From: a bacterium
Lineage (GTDB): Bacteria > Electryoneota > JAOADG01
DNA length: 64,000 nt
Assembly (NCBI GenBank): GCA_026417415.1
Contig: JAOADG010000008.1
Coordinates: 767,612-831,611 of the forward strand
Direction: 5' to 3'
The notes under the pieces are model-generated. The model was not told the origin of the DNA. It worked only from the letters and a program-made list of their open reading frames with translations, and did not search any database. Shown one piece after another: positions 47,347-56,134 of the stretch. A program made the translations under genes and the position numbers. The number at the start of each line of letters is the position of its first letter. Position 1 is the first letter of the stretch.

Positions 47347-49061
47347 TATTCAATTCTCAAGCTCTTTAATAAATAATAACATTTTGAATAATCTGTAGTA
47401 CGTAGTAAAATTTTATTTGTTCCTGATTTAAGGAAACGTCCTATCGGAAAAACATCTCTTGCTACAGATCTGGTTTCATCAATATTGACAGAAGGTCGAA
47501 AATTCATTTGAATAGGTTGGTCGTTGACGTAGATTGCAATTTCTGTTAATTTCGTAAGGTTAAACTGAAAATTTCGATTTGTAGCATATCCTTCTATTAT
47601 TAAAGAACCACTTTTTCCTCTTTCAATACCTACAGGGAGATTAAATAGTATTTCAATATAATCATTTCCCGATGGATTCGCATTGGGTTTACCTGGTCCC
47701 ATTTGAAAAACATAAAAGTTAAATGGTTTAGTTTTAACAATTTCAGGCCCATATTCGTTTGAAGGGACTGCACCTTGTTCTTGTGTCCAATATCCAACAT
47801 TGTACTGTATAATTCCTTTTGATCGGATTTTGCCTGTTTCGTCCAATTTAAATTCAACATCAATAGAAGGACTATATTGTGCTAAAATTACAGTTTCCGT
47901 CATTCTATCGGACACTTCAATAGTTCTTGGTGAAGGTGTAATAAAACCAATGACATCCCCAAAACTAATTGTGTGCATTCCCATAGATGGTTCAATTTCA
48001 ATTTCTCCCGTTCCTATTACGATTCCATCTACTTTTATCTCTCCAGCAACAGGTTCAGTTTTTATTTTTAGTTTAATACTCCTCTCGGGAATAAGTTCAA
48101 AAGCAAGAGATTTTACTTCTTTCGGATTATCGTAGTTAAAAGTCACAAAAGATGGTTTGGTTAAATATCCATCTTTTCTAACCTCAATTGTCATTTCACC
48201 AGTGGGTACATTCCGAATTAGTGTATTTTGGGGATAGGGAGTAGGTACACCATTAATATAGATTACAGCATCCGAATGATTGCTTGTGATGAATAGACCT
48301 CCTTCACTTTTTTCTATTGGTTGACTTATTGATTTAGGTAGAATCGTTGCAGAAGGTTTACTGCTTAAGTTCCTAATATTCGTGATAATTAAAGGTTCGT
48401 CAGGTTTTGGTGGTGGAACCTTTGTTCTCCAGAGCCCGGCTAAATCTGGATCATATGTAGAATCTGGTTCAAGATACATTTGAAGAACTAATGTATCCTT
48501 TTTATTCAATTCTATTTCTCGAAACATAGTTCTAAAGCCAGGAGCTGCCAAACCTATCCTTTTTTTCCCAGGATCTATTTTATGGTAAGTATTTGGTTTT
48601 ATTGTGGTTATTTGATTATCAATAAAGATCAAGCCATTTAAAGCATTGGTTTCAATTTTAAGAACAGGTGGTAATGTCGTTTTTTGGTAAATTAGGTAAC
48701 CTACATATGCAGATAAAATGAAGACAGATGTAAGTAAGAACTTTCTTAGTTGCTTAAATCTTTCTAAAGATTTAGTATATTTTCTTATTCTTCCTTTCGC
48801 TTGTTTCAGTTTTAGCTCGTCACGTAAAATCCAAGTAGTTATTCCATATCGATTAACATATTGGACGTAATCTGGATTGTTAGAATAAAATTCTTCTTCA
48901 ACTTGACGACGTACCTCTGCGATTTGTTGTAACCTTGTTTTTTCATTTTCTTTACCATCTTGATTTTCTGAATACTGCTCTTTTCTTCTTCGAATTCCTT
49001 CTTTCAAATCTTCGTGTATAATTTTTTGAATTTTTTCACGTTCTTCAGGAGAAAGTTTCAT
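47346..49061 (-). CDS. Membrane-anchored protein with three PEGA-type domains
   Basis: 571 residues. A charged coiled N-terminus ('LSPEEREKIQKII', 'NPDYV' at 62-66, 'TWILRD' at 76-81) leads to a membrane helix near 107-125. Outside are three PEGA-like repeats: ~135-205 ('IFIDNQITT'), ~255-325 ('VIYINGVPTPYP') and ~330-395 ('EIKVDGIVIGTGEI'). A C-terminal ~170-residue beta domain ends 'GTNKILLRTTDYSKCYYLLK'. PEGA domains are thought to pack against surface layers or carbohydrate; no enzyme motif is seen. The downstream gene encodes a short protein with the same N-terminal module. Confidence 0.7.
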   Translation of the reverse strand: MKLSPEEREKIQKIIHEDLKEGIRRRKEQYSENQDGKENEKTRLQQIAEVRRQVEEEFYSNNPDYVQYVNRYGITTWILRDELKLKQAKGRIRKYTKSLERFKQLRKFLLTSVFILSAYVGYLIYQKTTLPPVLKIETNALNGLIFIDNQITTIKPNTYHKIDPGKKRIGLAAPGFRTMFREIELNKKDTLVLQMYLEPDSTYDPDLAGLWRTKVPPPKPDEPLIITNIRNLSSKPSATILPKSISQPIEKSEGGLFITSNHSDAVIYINGVPTPYPQNTLIRNVPTGEMTIEVRKDGYLTKPSFVTFNYDNPKEVKSLAFELIPERSIKLKIKTEPVAGEIKVDGIVIGTGEIEIEPSMGMHTISFGDVIGFITPSPRTIEVSDRMTETVILAQYSPSIDVEFKLDETGKIRSKGIIQYNVGYWTQEQGAVPSNEYGPEIVKTKPFNFYVFQMGPGKPNANPSGNDYIEILFNLPVGIERGKSGSLIIEGYATNRNFQFNLTKLTEIAIYVNDQPIQMNFRPSVNIDETRSVARDVFPIGRFLKSGTNKILLRTTDYSKCYYLLKSLRIE

Positions 49062-49100
49062 AATTCCTTAATCCATTCATTTAATAAAATATAAACTGTT

Positions 49101-51620
49101 TTATCTAACGATGAAAAATGTCTCAATCGGTGGCAGTTTCTTTCTAACAACTTCAATCATTTCTTGTTGAGAATCGAAAAACTGAATATTTCTTCGTACT
49201 GAACTTTCAATAGGCATATTATTCATTACAGCCATTGACATTGCAAATGCACGGTATTGTCTAGAGGCTTCTCTCATCCGTTGTCTACCCCAATTTGCAT
49301 TTTGAACTCTTTGAAACTCATCAAAATCAATCTTTTTTGAACGAAATTCATTATAAATTATCTTTAATTCTTGAATTGCACTATCTACTACAGATTGATT
49401 ACATCCAATTTGTAAAAAAATGAAAAATTTATCATTGATTTTTTTGTAGTTAGCACCCAAAGAATAAGCCCATCCCTTTTCTTCACGCAATTTCATTTGA
49501 ATTATATTAGACAAAAGTGATATTTGTGTTTCAAAAATTGGGATAAGTGTATCTTCAAGTTCTTGGAATTCCCCTACTAACATTACATAGGATTGTGTTT
49601 TTCCAGCCTTTATTTCAAAAACTCCACTTGGAAGTGAGTGTACATTTCTATCATCTCTTGGGTAAGAGATTGAAACAAATTCCCAGAAAGCACTTGTAAC
49701 AGTGTTTTGAACGTTTTCGAAAGAAAGGTTTCCGTCTAAAGTCACAATCATCGAATTTGCTGTAAAGTAACTTTCAGAAAATTGTATTAAATCTTGAACT
49801 GTAATGGATTCAATTGATTCAACAGTCCCATACGGTGAACTGAGGAAACTTTCACCATAAATTTTCTGATTAAACAAGGTATTTGCTAAATGTTTAGGTG
49901 TTGCAACATCTTTTTTAATTCTACGAAGTAATGCGCTTTTCAGATCTTTTAAGTAATCTTCTTCAATTCTTGGATGTTTAAGAGCATCAGCAATTAAATG
50001 GATAAACTGGTTGAAATTTTCTTCAGGGACATCAAATCGAATAAAACTAAATGCCGATGAGGTATAATAATCATCAAATGGAATATTAGGGTCATCTGCA
50101 CACTTGACTACTGCCCCTAATGAAGCTAACGTGTCTTTCCATTTAGATATGGGAAGGGACATAGGTCCATATTCTTGAACAAAAGTATGTAACAATTCAA
50201 CTATCCCTTCTTTTCCTTTCGGTTCTCTTTTGGAACGATCACGAATCAAGATATGACCACCTACTAATTTTGAACCACTTTCTTTACGATAGAAAAACTT
50301 TAAGCCATTAGGTAAACTATCAGAAAAAAATTGTGCTCTTGTATTTTCTATTGAAACGGTATTCTTTGACTTCCCTTCATAAACAATACCATACGGCAAT
50401 TGTAAAACATCCTGAAATCGCTGTATTACTTCGTGGATGGGTATCGTTTGCAATACCTTATCATATTGATTCCAATATTGTTCTGTATTTTGGACTAACT
50501 TTCCTGCTCGCATTAAACCCCAGTATTGAATTTGTTCCGTTGAACGCATTTCATCCCATCTTCTACGTGCACGAAAACTTTCAAGTTTACTCTGATTGAA
50601 ATCTTTCTTCACGAACTTAATAAAAGATTGTTGTATTAATTTAAAAATAGAATCTGGTTCTAAGTCGCTTTGTGACCAACCTTCAAACTCTAATAGAACA
50701 CCATTTCTATCTCTAAAAAGAGATAGCTCAATTTTTTTTAATGGTAAATCGGGAAAAAAATCAAGTGGAGAAAACAAATTCGTAACAATTTCCATCGCTA
50801 CAATTTGACGGATTGAATCTGTTGGGAAGGGACCTATTCTTCCATGAAAACGAAAAAGTTGTTCTGATTTTTGTTCCGTCTTAAAAAATGTATTGTGTGT
50901 ATAAGAACGAAACTTAAAATTCTTTTCAACTGGAATATCACCAGCTGGTATATCTTGAAAAGTATTTTGAGATAATTTGATTAAATCACTTTTCGAAAGA
51001 TCGCCAGAAACAAGTAAAATCATATTATTTGGATGAAACCAAGTTTTATAATACTCAACTACTTCTTTTCGTTGTATCCTTTGCAATGATGCTTTAGTTC
51101 CTAATATCGGAAGAGAATAAGGGGTACCTTCTTTGTCCCATAAATCAAATAACACTTCAAATAGGTAATCATCATCCAATTCAGAACGAGCCATTTCTTG
51201 TAAAACAATTCCTTTTTCTTTTTCAAATTTGTCTTCAGGCAAGATTGAATAGAATAACTGCTCCTTCAATAAGTTAGCAATCGTATCTCGAAACTCTACG
51301 GGACCTATCATCATAAAAGCAATATAATCTTTGCCTGTTTGTGCATTAGCATAAATTCCGTAATTGTCCAATTTTTTATAGAATTCTTCTTGATTATAGC
51401 GAAGTGTACCATTAAACAATAGATGTTCAAGATAATGAGATATTCCATTTGTTGATGCTGTTTCAGTTCTTACACCACACTTTACAACCGCTACTAATGA
51501 GATCATTCCTGTACCATATTGAGAATGGGCATAACCAGACATTCCATTTGTAAGAATAAAATCTTGTGCAAATACTAAACGAAAGACACTCAGTAAAACC
51601 AAAACGGATATTTTTTGCAT
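49101..51620 (-). CDS. Exported M16-family zinc metallopeptidase
   Basis: 839 residues from the ATG at 51620, chosen because AAAGGA lies upstream and a signal peptide (MQKISVLVLLSVFRLVFAQ) follows directly. The inverted zinc motif 'HYLEH' is at 62-66, and a downstream 'VLQEMARSE' around 139-147 gives the third ligand. A second M16 lobe (~430-830) lacks the zinc motif, as is usual for two-lobed M16 proteins (PqqL, insulinase type). It probably degrades peptides in the periplasm or at the outer membrane. A hairpin separates it from the preceding T9SS cargo gene. Confidence 0.9.
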   Translation of the reverse strand: MQKISVLVLLSVFRLVFAQDFILTNGMSGYAHSQYGTGMISLVAVVKCGVRTETASTNGISHYLEHLLFNGTLRYNQEEFYKKLDNYGIYANAQTGKDYIAFMMIGPVEFRDTIANLLKEQLFYSILPEDKFEKEKGIVLQEMARSELDDDYLFEVLFDLWDKEGTPYSLPILGTKASLQRIQRKEVVEYYKTWFHPNNMILLVSGDLSKSDLIKLSQNTFQDIPAGDIPVEKNFKFRSYTHNTFFKTEQKSEQLFRFHGRIGPFPTDSIRQIVAMEIVTNLFSPLDFFPDLPLKKIELSLFRDRNGVLLEFEGWSQSDLEPDSIFKLIQQSFIKFVKKDFNQSKLESFRARRRWDEMRSTEQIQYWGLMRAGKLVQNTEQYWNQYDKVLQTIPIHEVIQRFQDVLQLPYGIVYEGKSKNTVSIENTRAQFFSDSLPNGLKFFYRKESGSKLVGGHILIRDRSKREPKGKEGIVELLHTFVQEYGPMSLPISKWKDTLASLGAVVKCADDPNIPFDDYYTSSAFSFIRFDVPEENFNQFIHLIADALKHPRIEEDYLKDLKSALLRRIKKDVATPKHLANTLFNQKIYGESFLSSPYGTVESIESITVQDLIQFSESYFTANSMIVTLDGNLSFENVQNTVTSAFWEFVSISYPRDDRNVHSLPSGVFEIKAGKTQSYVMLVGEFQELEDTLIPIFETQISLLSNIIQMKLREEKGWAYSLGANYKKINDKFFIFLQIGCNQSVVDSAIQELKIIYNEFRSKKIDFDEFQRVQNANWGRQRMREASRQYRAFAMSMAVMNNMPIESSVRRNIQFFDSQQEMIEVVRKKLPPIETFFIVR

Positions 51621-51638
51621 AAACCGTCCTTTCAGAGA

Positions 51639-51667
51639 AACGGGTCGGCTCATTGAACCGACCCGTT
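51639..51667 (-). terminator. Hairpin between T9SS cargo gene and M16 peptidase gene
   Basis: On the minus strand, a perfect 10-base stem (AACGGGTCGG/CCGACCCGTT) encloses a 9-base loop. It starts 19 bases after the stop at 51686 and is followed by TTTCTCT. The stem is GC-rich in an AT-rich genome. The T-tract is short, so it may be a leaky terminator that reduces expression of the M16 gene or an mRNA stabiliser. Confidence 0.5.
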
Positions 51668-51685
51668 GATAAATCCACATATTGA

Positions 51686-53788
51686 TTACTTTAGTAAAAT
51701 CATTTTTTTCATTGCATTAAAATTACCTGCAGTCATTTTATAAAAATAAACACCTGCCGGCAATTGTGTCGCATCTAAAGTAACAGTATAAACACCTGTT
51801 TCTAAATTTTCATTGACCAATTGCATTACTTCTCTTCCCATCACATCAAATACTGCTAACTTGACATGGGACTTCATTGGAATTGTAAAAGAAATATCCG
51901 TTGTTGGATTAAACGGATTGGGATGATTTTGTGCTAAGGTAAATTTTGATGGGATTTGTGTTTCGCTCTCACGCACATAAGTAGGTCTAGCATAACCTCG
52001 GATACGATAGGTTACAGGTTGCTGTTCAGCATTGCATTGCAAGGTAAATTGGGAATTCAATGTTCCTGGTGCTGGAGGTGTCCAGGTAATTGTCACATCA
52101 AAACTATCTCCACCCGCGACAGTAAATGCTGTGTCACTAAAAGTGACTATAGTTCTAAGTAAACTGCTAACAAAAATTCTTGAAACAATAAGCGGTTGTC
52201 CACCATCGTTAAACACTCTTAAAATCTTGGAATTACTTTGTCCTACTTCAATGGTATCGAAAAAGACAGTATCCCGTGCAGGTGGTATAGTACGCAACAC
52301 AGGATAAGGTGGTAAGGCGTTAGATGGTGAAATATAAGCACGAATAATCCAATCCCCAGATTCATCTGCTTCTAAGACACCTTGAGCATTGGATTGCCAT
52401 GTAACTGGGGGCATAGAAAGATTAGTGCCAGCAAGAGGTTGATTGTTATCTCTTGCTAACGAATGTCCATTGACTGAATGAAATGCAACGATGGCACCAC
52501 CATTAAAAATATTAACTGGTGGATTCACCGCTAAACGATATAATGAATCAGCAGTACCTACAACATTCACTGTACCAATAAATGCAGGAGTCGTTTGAGC
52601 AGAAGAAATGTCCGATAAATAAATTCCTATTGTGTCAGCACGTGGTGTTGTAGTTCCAGTGAGACGTATAGCTACCGTATCAATCTTTGCTGGATATCGA
52701 GTCGGTATAAACAATACCCCAATTTTATTGTTATCCCCAAAGTTAACTAAAGCATCACTAGTTCCATCTTCATAACGAAACCAACTATTCAAATAAGACA
52801 CTTTTTGCTCTAAATACTTGATATTATTATCCGGAACGTTATCACCATTTACAATGGCACGTGCATGTAGTATTCCATTAAATGGAGAATTTCCAGTATT
52901 CCATACACTTGTTGTAGTAAATGTTGCACTCTGATTTTCTAATAAAGGAGAAGTAGAATTCATAACCTGTTGAAATACTGTATCACCGGTAGTTGTGTCA
53001 ATTAATGCAAAATGAACTTGATACGATTGAATATTTCCAGTTCCTGAATTTCTAACGGTTGCTGAAAAATTTACGTTTTGATTATAATTGTAATAAAATC
53101 TTCTAACGCCAGCCGAAGCTGAATATATACTATCAACCCTAATATCAGTGAATGGACTCAATTCACCACCTGCTCTTAAAATCAAATCACCACCTGCTAT
53201 AGAAGTCCCTGTTGTCCAACCAATTCTTGAACCTGTTTTAATTCTAGAACGGTTTGCAGTATTTCCATTTCCATCCATAATATTCCACCATCCGTTTCCT
53301 GAATATGCTCCGCCTGGTGCAGGTCCATAAACAATCCAAAAACTTTGTCCCGCAGCAATTGTGACAGAATCAGGAAAATCACGATCGATCCATTGTAAGT
53401 TAGGTAAAGGGGGATTTATGCGTATCCACATTTGTGGGATGGGGCTTCCTGGATAATTTACATTATTTACTATCGTATCGGTATAAACAAAGACAGAACA
53501 AGGTGCAGTAGAATTTGTTCCTCCTGAACTTCCTTGATTTAATACTGCAAAGTACACTGAACGCAATTCAAATTCAGAAGGTGCTGTGAATCGAGTTGCA
53601 TTCCAGTAATTCGTTGCAGTTGTAAGTAATCCGGGAGTACCATTGTCATAAAAAATTGTATCCGGTTGGGGAGAATCTATAATGGTAAATGAACTCAGGA
53701 CCTGTCCATCAGGTGTCAATACATGTTCTGCAGAAATTCCATTAAGCACAATTAAAACAAAACTTAGAAAAACAATTAAACGTTTCAT
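51686..53788 (-). CDS. Large secreted protein with T9SS C-terminal sorting domain and an ASPM-like beta domain
   Basis: 700 residues. A signal peptide ('LIVFLSFVLIVLNGISA') precedes a long beta-rich, Ser/Thr/Asn-rich body with several Ig-like modules. Residues ~500-600 resemble an ASPM/choice-of-anchor domain ('VGQSNSKILRVFNDGGQPL', 'DSFDVTITWTPP'). The final ~85 residues are a T9SS type A sorting domain: 'LAQNHPNPFNPTTDISF', 'VFDVMGREVMQLV', 'LPAGVYFYKMTAG'. It is probably a surface or secreted structural/adhesive protein; no catalytic motif is seen. It is preceded by a 58-base gap and AAAGGA. Confidence 0.85.
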   Translation of the reverse strand: MKRLIVFLSFVLIVLNGISAEHVLTPDGQVLSSFTIIDSPQPDTIFYDNGTPGLLTTATNYWNATRFTAPSEFELRSVYFAVLNQGSSGGTNSTAPCSVFVYTDTIVNNVNYPGSPIPQMWIRINPPLPNLQWIDRDFPDSVTIAAGQSFWIVYGPAPGGAYSGNGWWNIMDGNGNTANRSRIKTGSRIGWTTGTSIAGGDLILRAGGELSPFTDIRVDSIYSASAGVRRFYYNYNQNVNFSATVRNSGTGNIQSYQVHFALIDTTTGDTVFQQVMNSTSPLLENQSATFTTTSVWNTGNSPFNGILHARAIVNGDNVPDNNIKYLEQKVSYLNSWFRYEDGTSDALVNFGDNNKIGVLFIPTRYPAKIDTVAIRLTGTTTPRADTIGIYLSDISSAQTTPAFIGTVNVVGTADSLYRLAVNPPVNIFNGGAIVAFHSVNGHSLARDNNQPLAGTNLSMPPVTWQSNAQGVLEADESGDWIIRAYISPSNALPPYPVLRTIPPARDTVFFDTIEVGQSNSKILRVFNDGGQPLIVSRIFVSSLLRTIVTFSDTAFTVAGGDSFDVTITWTPPAPGTLNSQFTLQCNAEQQPVTYRIRGYARPTYVRESETQIPSKFTLAQNHPNPFNPTTDISFTIPMKSHVKLAVFDVMGREVMQLVNENLETGVYTVTLDATQLPAGVYFYKMTAGNFNAMKKMILLK

Positions 53789-53801
53789 AGTTTTCCTTTC
53801 T

Positions 53802-53829
53802 TTAATAATGAGGTCATAGCAATTTACAA
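53802..53829 (-). promoter_or_regulatory. Candidate promoter of the large T9SS cargo gene
   Basis: In the 58-base gap after the NlpC gene, TTGTAA and TATTAA lie about 16 bases apart on the minus strand, at a suitable distance from the ATG at 53788. Both are partial matches to -35/-10 boxes. The positions may be off by a base, and AT-rich sequence gives such matches by chance. Confidence 0.22.
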
Positions 53830-53846
53830 GAAAAAAACGTTAAATG

Positions 53847-54518
53847 CTAATCATTTTCGAATGGTTCCGTAGTCAGTTCGTAATCAATGGGATACTCCAA
53901 TTTAATGTCATTGAGTCCTTGAATAGGAAAACGTCTTATTGTGGCTACTTTGTTTTTCCAGTAAGGATCTTCAGTGGAACCGATAGTTACTCCCTTTCTT
54001 GAAGCATGTGCAAAACGATTATTGTTTAACATTATCCCTACGTGAAAAATTCTTCCCTTTCGATTTTTAAAACATATGATATCACCAAAACGTACCGAAT
54101 CTCTCAAAACTTCCACACCTTTTTTTGCAATTTCCTTTGAAGATCGTGGAAGTTTAATACCAAAATCAAGGAACACGTGATTTACAAATCCTGAACAATC
54201 TATGCCTTTAGGCGTATTTCCACCGTATCTGTATTTTACACCCATCCACTTTGAAATACTTTTCAAGAATTCAGCTGCACAGATGGTTTCAGTATTTCTT
54301 TGGTTATCATTTAAATTTTCAATAGAAAACTGTAATTGTTGAAGAATATGTTCACGCAGTTGATAGAGGATCGTAGTATCAGGAGATCCTATTAATGTAT
54401 AATGGTCTAAACCAGATGAGTATCTTGAATTTGTTACCAGATGAATTTCACTGAAAGTGTTCAATGAACTACAAGATACCATTAAAAATATTACTAAAGT
54501 AAATAGGTACTTGTTCAT
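53847..54518 (-). CDS. NlpC/P60-family lipoprotein (cell-wall endopeptidase)
   Basis: 223 residues. The lipobox 'FLMVSC' places the mature N-terminus at Cys16. The C-terminal NlpC/P60 domain has the catalytic Cys108 in 'GIDCSGFVNHVF', His159 in 'FHVGIML' and a further His171 in 'FAHASRKG'. These enzymes cut peptide stems of peptidoglycan, typically D-gamma-Glu-meso-DAP bonds. It overlaps the parB stop by 4 bases and belongs to the shape/partition gene run. Confidence 0.9.
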   Translation of the reverse strand: MNKYLFTLVIFLMVSCSSLNTFSEIHLVTNSRYSSGLDHYTLIGSPDTTILYQLREHILQQLQFSIENLNDNQRNTETICAAEFLKSISKWMGVKYRYGGNTPKGIDCSGFVNHVFLDFGIKLPRSSKEIAKKGVEVLRDSVRFGDIICFKNRKGRIFHVGIMLNNNRFAHASRKGVTIGSTEDPYWKNKVATIRRFPIQGLNDIKLEYPIDYELTTEPFEND

Positions 54519-55369
54519 AAGTTTGTCAATTTTTGTATCAAGATTTCACGTTCATTTTCTGAAAAATAATGCAGTGAAATCTTTCCTTTTTTTATCGTAC
54601 CTTCAAGTGAAATTTTACAACCTAATGCGTTTTCTAAAAGATTTCGTGTGACAGGATCATCAAACTTTTGTTTGCTATTCAGTTTTGACTTTTTTGATTT
54701 GAATTTATTTTGAACAAGATCTTCTAACTGACGAACTGATAATTTTTTTTCAATTGTTTTTCGCCATAATAATTGAATATCTTCTTTTTCACTGCACTGA
54801 AGCAGTGCTCTTCCATGGCCTTCACTAATTACCCCCTGGCGAATACTTTCTTGAATTTCTAAAGGGAGGTTTAATAATCTCAGCGTATTTGTAATTGTAA
54901 CTCTAGCTTTACCTATGCGATCGGCTAATTCTTCATGAGTCCATTGGTTCTCTTCTAATAATCTTTTGCATCCAACAGCGAATTCAATGGGATTTAAATC
55001 TTCTCGCTGTAAATTTTCAATTAATGAAATGGTTCCAATTTGTTTTTCTGAAATATCTTTTAATATCCTACAGGGGACTTGTGAAAAACCAGCCATTTGA
55101 GCAGCACGCCATCTTCTTTCACCTGCGACGATTTGATACATTTGAGGGTTTATTTCAATTACTAAAATGGGTTGTAAAATTCCATTTTGTTTGATTGATG
55201 CAGCAAGTTCTGCTAATGAAGATTCGTCAAAATCCTTTCTTGGTTGATTGGGATTTGCTTCTATTTTTGATATTGGTATGACTTGATATTCGCCTTCTTT
55301 TGAATCTTCTTCAAGCGATGAAATTAGTGCACCTAATCCTTTACCAAGTCCAGTATTTTTAGTTTTCAT
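54515..55369 (-). CDS. parB: Chromosome-partitioning protein ParB
   Basis: 284 residues from the ATG at 55369 (GAGGA upstream, 11-base overlap with parA); a longer frame from 55450 runs inside parA and is unlikely. The N-terminal 'GLGKGLGALI', the CTP-binding ParB/Srx motifs 'PNQPRKDF' and 'VAGERRWRAAQMAG', and the helix-turn-helix region 'EELADRIGKARVTITNTLRL' are all present. ParB loads at parS sites and spreads as a clamp, working with ParA. No parS search was possible. Confidence 0.96.
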   Translation of the reverse strand: MKTKNTGLGKGLGALISSLEEDSKEGEYQVIPISKIEANPNQPRKDFDESSLAELAASIKQNGILQPILVIEINPQMYQIVAGERRWRAAQMAGFSQVPCRILKDISEKQIGTISLIENLQREDLNPIEFAVGCKRLLEENQWTHEELADRIGKARVTITNTLRLLNLPLEIQESIRQGVISEGHGRALLQCSEKEDIQLLWRKTIEKKLSVRQLEDLVQNKFKSKKSKLNSKQKFDDPVTRNLLENALGCKISLEGTIKKGKISLHYFSENEREILIQKLTNL

Positions 55370-56129
55370 TAAGTAACATTTCCTCTGCCAAAGCCATATA
55401 ATTTTTTGCACCACGACTCGTGATATCATAAAGAAAGATAGGTTTTCCATGAGAGGGTGCTTCGGAAAGTTTTACAGACCGGTGAATACATGTTTCATAG
55501 ACTTTTCCTTTGAAAAATCGAATAACATCTTCTCGTACTTGACGAGACAAGTTTAATCGCGGATCGTACATTGTAACTACAGCACCTTGAATTTCTAATT
55601 CTGGGTTAATATGTCTTTTAACTAAACGTATGGTATTTAATAGTTTGGTTAATCCTTCCAATGCATAATATTCAGCTTGAATTGGGATCAGCACTGTATC
55701 ACAAGCACTTAAGGCATTTAAAGTTAGTAAACCTAATGATGGTGGTGAATCGATGATAATCCAATCATACTCATCGCGTACCCCCACCAATGCACCTGCC
55801 AACTGCTTTTCTCTCGAAATCAAAGGAACTAATTCTATTTCAGCACCCACTAAGCTGATATTAGCGGGAATAATCCATAAGAATTCCAATTCTGTTGCTA
55901 ATGCGCAATCTTTATAATGGGCATTTTTGATGATTAGTTCATAACTAGTTGGATGTTTGTCTGGGATATTTACACCAACTCCACTGGTTGCGTTTCCCTG
56001 TGGATCTAAATCAATTAATAAAACCTTTTTTTCAGCCAAAGCCAAAGCTGCACTTAAATTGACAGCGGTGGTGGTTTTCCCTACCCCACCTTTTTGATTT
56101 GCTATGACAACAATCTTGCCTTTTTTCAT
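55359..56129 (-). CDS. parA: Chromosome-partitioning ATPase ParA
   Basis: 256 residues. The deviant Walker A 'KGGVGKTTTAVNLSAAL' (14-30), the switch 'LLIDLDPQGNATSG' and 'IIDSPPSLGLLTLNAL' identify a Soj/ParA chromosomal ATPase without the N-terminal helix-turn-helix of plasmid ParA proteins. It moves ParB-bound origins. It lies 5 bases after recG. Confidence 0.96.
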   Translation of the reverse strand: MKKGKIVVIANQKGGVGKTTTAVNLSAALALAEKKVLLIDLDPQGNATSGVGVNIPDKHPTSYELIIKNAHYKDCALATELEFLWIIPANISLVGAEIELVPLISREKQLAGALVGVRDEYDWIIIDSPPSLGLLTLNALSACDTVLIPIQAEYYALEGLTKLLNTIRLVKRHINPELEIQGAVVTMYDPRLNLSRQVREDVIRFFKGKVYETCIHRSVKLSEAPSHGKPIFLYDITSRGAKNYMALAEEMLLNEN

Positions 56130-56134
56130 AGTGA

